DNA of 64,000 nucleotides from Spirosoma rigui (GTDB lineage: Bacteria > Bacteroidota > Bacteroidia > Cytophagales > Spirosomataceae): contig NZ_CP020105.1 in the NCBI RefSeq assembly GCF_002067135.1, forward strand, positions 1,550,001 through 1,614,000, read 5' to 3'. Of this stretch, positions 60,933 to 64,000 are shown one piece after another. The translations under genes and the position numbers were made by a program. Position 1 is the stretch's first letter, and every line of letters starts with the position of its first letter. Below the pieces are notes generated by a model. That model did no database searches. It was not told where the DNA came from and was given only the letters and a program-made list of their open reading frames with translations.

Positions 60933-61705
60933 AGTGTCAGCGCCTGGATAAATTCTTCGGCTACCGTTGTTTGACCGTCGCTGCCGGTTAGCTGGGCAAA
61001 CAGCTGCTCAAGCGATTCAGGCCGTTGTTGCTGAAGCTCGGCAAAAGTACCATCGGCAATGATCCGGCCCTGGGCAATGATGATGATGCGGTCAGATATT
61101 TTCTCGACTACGTCCATAATGTGAGAACTGTAGAAGATGGTTTTGCCGCTGTTAGCTAACTGCCGGATGATTTCTTTCACCAGAACGACCGCATTAGCGT
61201 CCAGACCCGAAAGGGGTTCGTCGAGGAAAATGACATCGGGATTGTGCAATAGTCCGGAAATGAGCAGTACTTTCTGGCGCATCCCTTTCGAAAACGTAGT
61301 CATACGCGCATTGGCGTGATCGGCTAGCTGAAGCAGCCGGAGCAGGTCAAGGGCTTTACGCTCGATGTGGTCGCTATCCAGTTCGTATAGCTGACCAACA
61401 AACTGCAGGTACTCCATAGGGGTCAGGGTGTCGTAGAGCGCTGCATTTTCGGGAACGTAGCCAATCCGGCGTTTGATATCGAGGGCCTGCGTCCGCACAT
61501 CCATGCCGAGTACAGTAGCCTCACCCGTAAAATCGGGTAGCATACCGATCAGAATTTTGAGCGTTGTGGATTTACCGGCACCATTTGGGCCGATATAACC
61601 AACGATCTGTCCCGCCGTTACGGTCAGGTCGATCCCTTTCAGGACGTGGGTCGAGCCGTAGTATTTATTGAGGTCCTGAAGGTGAATAACGGGGGAGCTG
61701 GTCAC
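60929..61705 (-). CDS. ABC exporter ATP-binding protein
   Basis: The GTG at 61705 is preferred: the frame extends to a TTG at 61762, but that lies inside the asd terminator. The 258-residue protein has Walker A GPNGAGKST, the signature variant FSKGMRQKV and Walker B VIFLDEP with the following SGLDANA. It resembles NatA/CcmA-type export ATPases. With the overlapping permease gene it makes an exporter of unknown substrate. Confidence 0.9.
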   Translation of the reverse strand: MTSSPVIHLQDLNKYYGSTHVLKGIDLTVTAGQIVGYIGPNGAGKSTTLKILIGMLPDFTGEATVLGMDVRTQALDIKRRIGYVPENAALYDTLTPMEYLQFVGQLYELDSDHIERKALDLLRLLQLADHANARMTTFSKGMRQKVLLISGLLHNPDVIFLDEPLSGLDANAVVLVKEIIRQLANSGKTIFYSSHIMDVVEKISDRIIIIAQGRIIADGTFAELQQQRPESLEQLFAQLTGSDGQTTVAEEFIQALTL

Positions 61706-61739
61706 GTGAGCATCAGTTAGGTTGAGTACGAAAGATACC

Positions 61740-61775
61740 AAAAAAGTCCCGCCCGGCAGCAAGCCGAACGGGACC
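61740..61775 (-). terminator. Terminator of asd
   Basis: GTCCCG (61746-61751) and CGGGAC (61769-61774) with an inner GGC/GCC pair, followed on the minus strand by a run of T. Confidence 0.85.
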
Positions 61776-61803
61776 TTTGGTTATGTATCCGGAAAAATGG
61801 TTA

Positions 61804-62820
61804 TTACGCGACGGTGTTCTCGGCAACGTTTACCAGCTCATGTTTCAGGAGGTATTCTGCGATCTGAACGGCGTTGGTAGCAGCACCTTTCCGGAGGTTG
61901 TCGGCAACGATCCACATGTTCAGCGTGTTAGGCTGGCTCTCGTCCCGGCGGATGCGACCAACAAAAACCTCGTCTTTACCATGAGCCGTCAGCGGCATTG
62001 GGTACACAAAGTTTTTCGGATCATCCTGTACGATAACACCCTCAGCATTCGTGAGCAGTTCTACTACATCGTTTAGATCGAAATCGTTTTCGAACTCAAC
62101 GTTAACGGCTTCGGAGTGGCCACCGATGGTTGGGATACGAACGGTGGTCGCGGTTACCTGGATGGAGTCATCGCCCATGATCTTCTTGGTCTCGTTTACC
62201 ATCTTCATCTCCTCTTTCGTATATCCATTATCGAGGAAGACGTCAATGTGCGGGAGTACATTGAGGTCAATGGCGTGGGGATATACCTTGGCAACACCTT
62301 CTCGTCCTTCGCGTTCCGCAAAAAGTTGATCAACAGCGGCTTTGCCCGTTCCCGTTACCGACTGATAGGTAGACACCACTACACGTTTGATGGTGTATTT
62401 ATCGTGCAGGGGCTTGAGGGCCACTACCATCTGAATGGTTGAGCAGTTGGGGTTGGCAATGATCTTATCCTCCGGAGTCAACGTATTGGCGTTGATTTCA
62501 GGTACAACCAGTTTTTTGGTCGGGTCCATCCGCCAGGCCGACGAGTTGTCGACGACGGTGATACCAGCAGCGGCAAACTGAGGAGCTAGGGACAAGGATG
62601 TGCTGCCACCAGCCGAGAAAATAGCAACGGCGGGCTTGGCCGCAATGGCATCCTGAAAGCTGACAACCGTGTGCGGCTTGCCCTTAAACTCGATCTGTTT
62701 ACCAACCGACCGCTCGGAGGCAACCAAAATAAGTTCAGAAACGGGGAAGTTGCGTTCTTCCAGCACCTTCAGGATTTCGCTGCCGACCAGGCCGGTAGCG
62801 CCAACAACTGCAATTTTCAT
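61804..62820 (-). CDS. asd: Aspartate-semialdehyde dehydrogenase
   Basis: The 338-residue protein has the NADP-binding GATGLVG (residues 7-13), the catalytic Cys126 in NPNCST, the QSVTGTG segment and the active-site His in RIPTIGGHSE. It reduces aspartyl phosphate on the route to lysine, diaminopimelate, threonine and methionine. A TATTTTTG -7 box on the minus strand (62941-62948) lies 121 bases upstream. A terminator follows. Confidence 0.96.
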   Translation of the reverse strand: MKIAVVGATGLVGSEILKVLEERNFPVSELILVASERSVGKQIEFKGKPHTVVSFQDAIAAKPAVAIFSAGGSTSLSLAPQFAAAGITVVDNSSAWRMDPTKKLVVPEINANTLTPEDKIIANPNCSTIQMVVALKPLHDKYTIKRVVVSTYQSVTGTGKAAVDQLFAEREGREGVAKVYPHAIDLNVLPHIDVFLDNGYTKEEMKMVNETKKIMGDDSIQVTATTVRIPTIGGHSEAVNVEFENDFDLNDVVELLTNAEGVIVQDDPKNFVYPMPLTAHGKDEVFVGRIRRDESQPNTLNMWIVADNLRKGAATNAVQIAEYLLKHELVNVAENTVA

Positions 62821-62940
62821 ACTAGTAGCGCAGAGGATACGGGACCGCCCGCTGGGGCTGTTGCCGTAGAACTCCGCTTTTAACGGTTTAAAGAATGGGT
62901 ATGCTGGTTGTCACCAGCCCCTGATAAGATTATTGGAGTG

Positions 62941-62948
62941 CAAAAATA
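62941..62948 (-). promoter_or_regulatory. Candidate -7 box for asd
   Basis: The minus strand reads TATTTTTG, a full TAnnTTTG match, leaving a leader of about 115 bases. Confidence 0.4.
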
Positions 62949-62988
62949 GGGTAAATCTTTGACGGACAGGAATGGTATCCTAAAAAAA

Positions 62989-63672
62989 TTAGAACCGTCC
63001 CGCCAGCCCTACACCCGCGCTGGACCAGGAGGAGTAAGGCGTTAACCGCCACGAAATACCCGATCGATTCAGGGCCCGATTGTAATACTGTACTGACCGG
63101 CGCAGATGGTGTCCGGGTATGGTCAGGCCCCAGCCAATACCACCGAGTATGGCCCCGCCAAGCAGAAAAATGCTTCCTGCAGCAAACGTATTTTGCTTTC
63201 GGGTGTCTGGTACCGTCTGATACCCGGCAATCTGACCGCCATAGACGGTACCGCTGATACCGGTTCCACCACAAGCGTAGCCTGATGGACAGTAGATGGG
63301 TTGCTGGGTAGTGAATGTGCCATCGCGGCCCGGACCATTTGACAGCATGATAGAAGCGCCGACAACAGCCGATACTACGCCCGTCGCGATCAACCAGCCA
63401 CCCGCGTGTCGACTGCTGATATAACTGTTAAATTCACGGATGGCATCAGGATTTTCCGATGCATAAATGTACTGGCCTAGGTCTTTAGTTCTACGAACGT
63501 CCAGACCGTCATACGTATACTGTGTTTTCACCTGCTGGCCATAGCGCCCGTTGTATGAAGGGATCAATTCGGTGCCAATCGGTTTGAGATTTTCGGCCGG
63601 GGGAGGCAGGCTGATTTGTTGTGCCCACAAATGCAGCGGGCAAAGCAGAGAAATAAGCAGAAGTGTTTTCAT
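62989..63672 (-). CDS. Exported protein with two hydrophobic segments, unknown function
   Basis: The 227-residue protein has a signal peptide (about 1-18, ending LWAQ). Two later hydrophobic segments lie at about 93-110 (GGWLIATGVVSAVVGASIML) and 167-185 (GSIFLLGGAILGGIGWGL), both Gly-rich. The loop between them holds two Cys (CPSGYAC). A C-terminal segment with alternating aromatic residues (SWRLTPYSSW) ends GLAGRF. I do not recognise a family. A small envelope or outer-membrane-associated protein is likely. Confidence 0.7.
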   Translation of the reverse strand: MKTLLLISLLCPLHLWAQQISLPPPAENLKPIGTELIPSYNGRYGQQVKTQYTYDGLDVRRTKDLGQYIYASENPDAIREFNSYISSRHAGGWLIATGVVSAVVGASIMLSNGPGRDGTFTTQQPIYCPSGYACGGTGISGTVYGGQIAGYQTVPDTRKQNTFAAGSIFLLGGAILGGIGWGLTIPGHHLRRSVQYYNRALNRSGISWRLTPYSSWSSAGVGLAGRF

Positions 63673-63753
63673 GGTCGTTGATTCGTTTAAGGAAGTTAAA
63701 AAGAATCAACGATTATTCATTTAATAAAGTAAATAAATTAAGATTAAATAATC

Positions 63754-64000
63754 TTAATTAAAGATATATAGGCGATCAGGGGTGATGCAGCTTTCCAATC
63801 TTACATCAGTGTGTTCTACATCATCGATTTTGTCTACCGGGTCGAAGAGCGACAGGCCAATCTTACGACTGTGAGGAACATCATTGGCCAGAAAGCGATC
63901 ATAATACCCTTTTCCGTATCCAACCCGGTGGCCGCGCTGGTCAAACACAAGTAGTGGAATCAGTACCGTATCGATCTGGCTATTGTCAACCCGAAAATGT
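63754..64000 (-). CDS. 5-formyltetrahydrofolate cyclo-ligase, partial
   Basis: Only the C-terminal 82 or so residues are in the window; the frame stays open to the edge. The visible part has TVLIPLLVFDQRGHRVGYGKGYYDRFL, whose GYGKGYYDR core is the ATP-binding signature of the enzyme, and ends in a short tail. The enzyme converts 5-formyl- to 5,10-methenyl-tetrahydrofolate. An AT-rich spacer separates it from the exported protein gene downstream. Confidence 0.9.
   Translation of the reverse strand, partial: HFRVDNSQIDTVLIPLLVFDQRGHRVGYGKGYYDRFLANDVPHSRKIGLSLFDPVDKIDDVEHTDVRLESCITPDRLYIFN

Overview
The window reads as a chromosomal segment of a Bacteroidota bacterium, most likely order Cytophagales and close to Spirosoma and its relatives. 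Supporting signs are type IX secretion C-terminal domains (genes at 42370 and 50889), many short lipoproteins, TAnnTTTG-type -7 boxes with little Shine-Dalgarno signal, a BlaI/M56 pair, a GH3/serine-hydrolase fusion, and GC-rich coding DNA with AT-rich spacers. I found no phage, insertion sequence, CRISPR array or rRNA operon. The gene starts given are my choices. Several differ from the longest open frame because a signal peptide, lipobox or core domain begins at a later start codon.

Layout. 1-3938 (minus strand): the end-truncated gene of a membrane-anchored, barrel-like protein overlapping an ECF sigma factor gene, then a repeat lipoprotein and an SDR oxidoreductase. 4079-6870: two M16 peptidase-fold genes, one with the zinc motif and one without, separated by a 51-nt palindrome. 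6925-13277: a cobalamin riboswitch followed by a corrinoid capture and salvage block (TonB-dependent receptor, membrane protein, BtuF-like protein without signal peptide, CobU, PP-loop ATPase, beta-propeller lipoprotein). 13348-25251: mostly housekeeping genes (phosphate transporter, rlmN, cvpA, yqeY, pdxJ, mnmH, prfA, thiL) with small lipoproteins, a cytochrome b5-like protein, a sugar kinase and a flavin/2Fe-2S reductase. 25371-28255: an M56 membrane peptidase and BlaI-type repressor behind paired operators. 28368-30548: an M3 peptidase and a small lipoprotein.

30736-37774 is a glycan-assembly neighbourhood (epimerase, GT39-like membrane enzyme, propeller protein, dioxygenase-like protein, two GT2 enzymes). 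38304-40987 holds a hydrolase, a CarH-like MerR/cobalamin regulator and a CruF-like carotenoid gene. Next come tRNA-His, superoxide dismutase and TadA, then a 1290-residue secreted protein with ten Ig-like repeats and the GH3/beta-lactamase-fold fusion. 50026-55618 holds a rhodanese, two small exported proteins, a two-component system and hemB. 55729-57616 is lower in GC and carries an SGNH hydrolase and an acyltransferase. The window ends with a dihydroorotase, tRNA-Leu, an ABC exporter, aspartate-semialdehyde dehydrogenase, an exported protein and the end of a 5-formyltetrahydrofolate cyclo-ligase gene.

The most interesting theme is vitamin B12. A riboswitch-led salvage block contains three proteins whose role in corrinoid handling is not obvious from their families, and a separate B12-type light-sensor regulator sits next to a carotenoid gene.
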